Assembly (NCBI GenBank): GCA_015061745.1
Contig: SUWB01000029.1
Coordinates: 1-42,135, forward strand
From: Lentisphaerota bacterium
GTDB lineage: Bacteria > Verrucomicrobiota > Lentisphaeria > Victivallales > Victivallaceae
Direction of reading: 5' to 3'
Length of the DNA: 42,135 nucleotides
The first letter of the stretch is position 1; every line of letters begins with the position of its first letter. The translations under genes and the position numbers were made by a program. Shown one piece after another: positions 42,052 through 42,135 of this stretch. Under the pieces are notes generated by a model. The model ran no database searches. It was given only the letters and a program-made list of their open reading frames with translations, and was not told where the DNA came from.

Positions 42052-42135
42052 GCACTGAAAACAAAAAGTGGTTTGCCTCTTGATAAAAATGGATTTATGT
42101 TAAATCCGAGAACAAACCGAAGTCGCATACTGCGC

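Noticed and set aside
42073..42101. Possible plus-strand promoter (TTGCCT, 17-bp spacer, TATGTT) at the right edge
   Set aside because: Both hexamers are poor matches and no gene follows inside the window, so it cannot be supported.

Overview
The window looks like chromosomal DNA from a Gram-negative bacterium of the PVC group, most likely Lentisphaerota (Victivallis-like). This is inference from gene content: sialidase-like, LamG-like and very large parallel beta-helix secreted proteins, a CxCxxC TIM-barrel protein, ThuA-like and old-yellow-enzyme genes, lipoproteins with lipoboxes, a MurB-Ddl fusion, and a dispersed palindromic repeat. No rRNA, tRNA, CRISPR array, prophage or insertion sequence was seen. 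Coding density is high.

Layout. (1) 1-369 is a non-coding edge with short palindromic repeats. (2) 370-2769, minus strand, is a two-gene unit (amidohydrolase, then class III aminotransferase) whose upstream region carries a GntR/FadR-type palindrome. (3) 2999-16514, plus strand, runs from a sialidase-like protein and a secreted LamG-like protein to dxs, a giant tandem DUF3857/transglutaminase-like protein, an MBL-fold hydrolase, pyrK-pyrD, a membrane-anchored MurB-Ddl fusion and a thioredoxin-fold lipoprotein without CxxC. (4) 16565-26014, plus strand, is a run of two paralogous ~1,060-residue secreted beta-helix proteins, a GH1 glycosidase and a PglK/MsbA-type ABC exporter. (5) 25989-29908, minus strand, holds M20 amidohydrolase, VOC protein and NADH:flavin oxidoreductase, then a terminator, then a ThuA-like protein that overlaps the ABC gene tail to tail. 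(6) 29943-37842, minus strand, is a complete-looking transcription unit: promoter, gyrA, folP, cdaA, ybbR/cdaR-like, PpiD/SurA-like, speD, terminator. (7) 37865-41866, minus strand, holds a LolA-like lipoprotein with its own consensus promoter, a TIM-barrel protein, a 34-residue membrane protein coupled to a CaCA antiporter, and a hypothetical membrane protein. The right edge has a plus-strand terminator with no assigned gene.

How the genes work together. The gyrA operon ties DNA supercoiling, folate synthesis, c-di-AMP synthesis with its YbbR partner, an envelope chaperone and polyamine synthesis to one promoter. pyrK and pyrD form a class 1B dihydroorotate dehydrogenase. MurB-Ddl joins two peptidoglycan precursor steps on one membrane-tethered chain. 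The beta-helix/GH1/ABC cluster looks like a surface or secreted polysaccharide-handling unit; its substrate cannot be read from sequence.

The points most worth a second look are the unannotated 34-residue protein beside the antiporter, the MurB-Ddl-transmembrane fusion, the SpeD with a second, catalytically empty SpeD-like half, the DUF3857 protein with one intact and one Cys-less transglutaminase module, and the twin beta-helix proteins.
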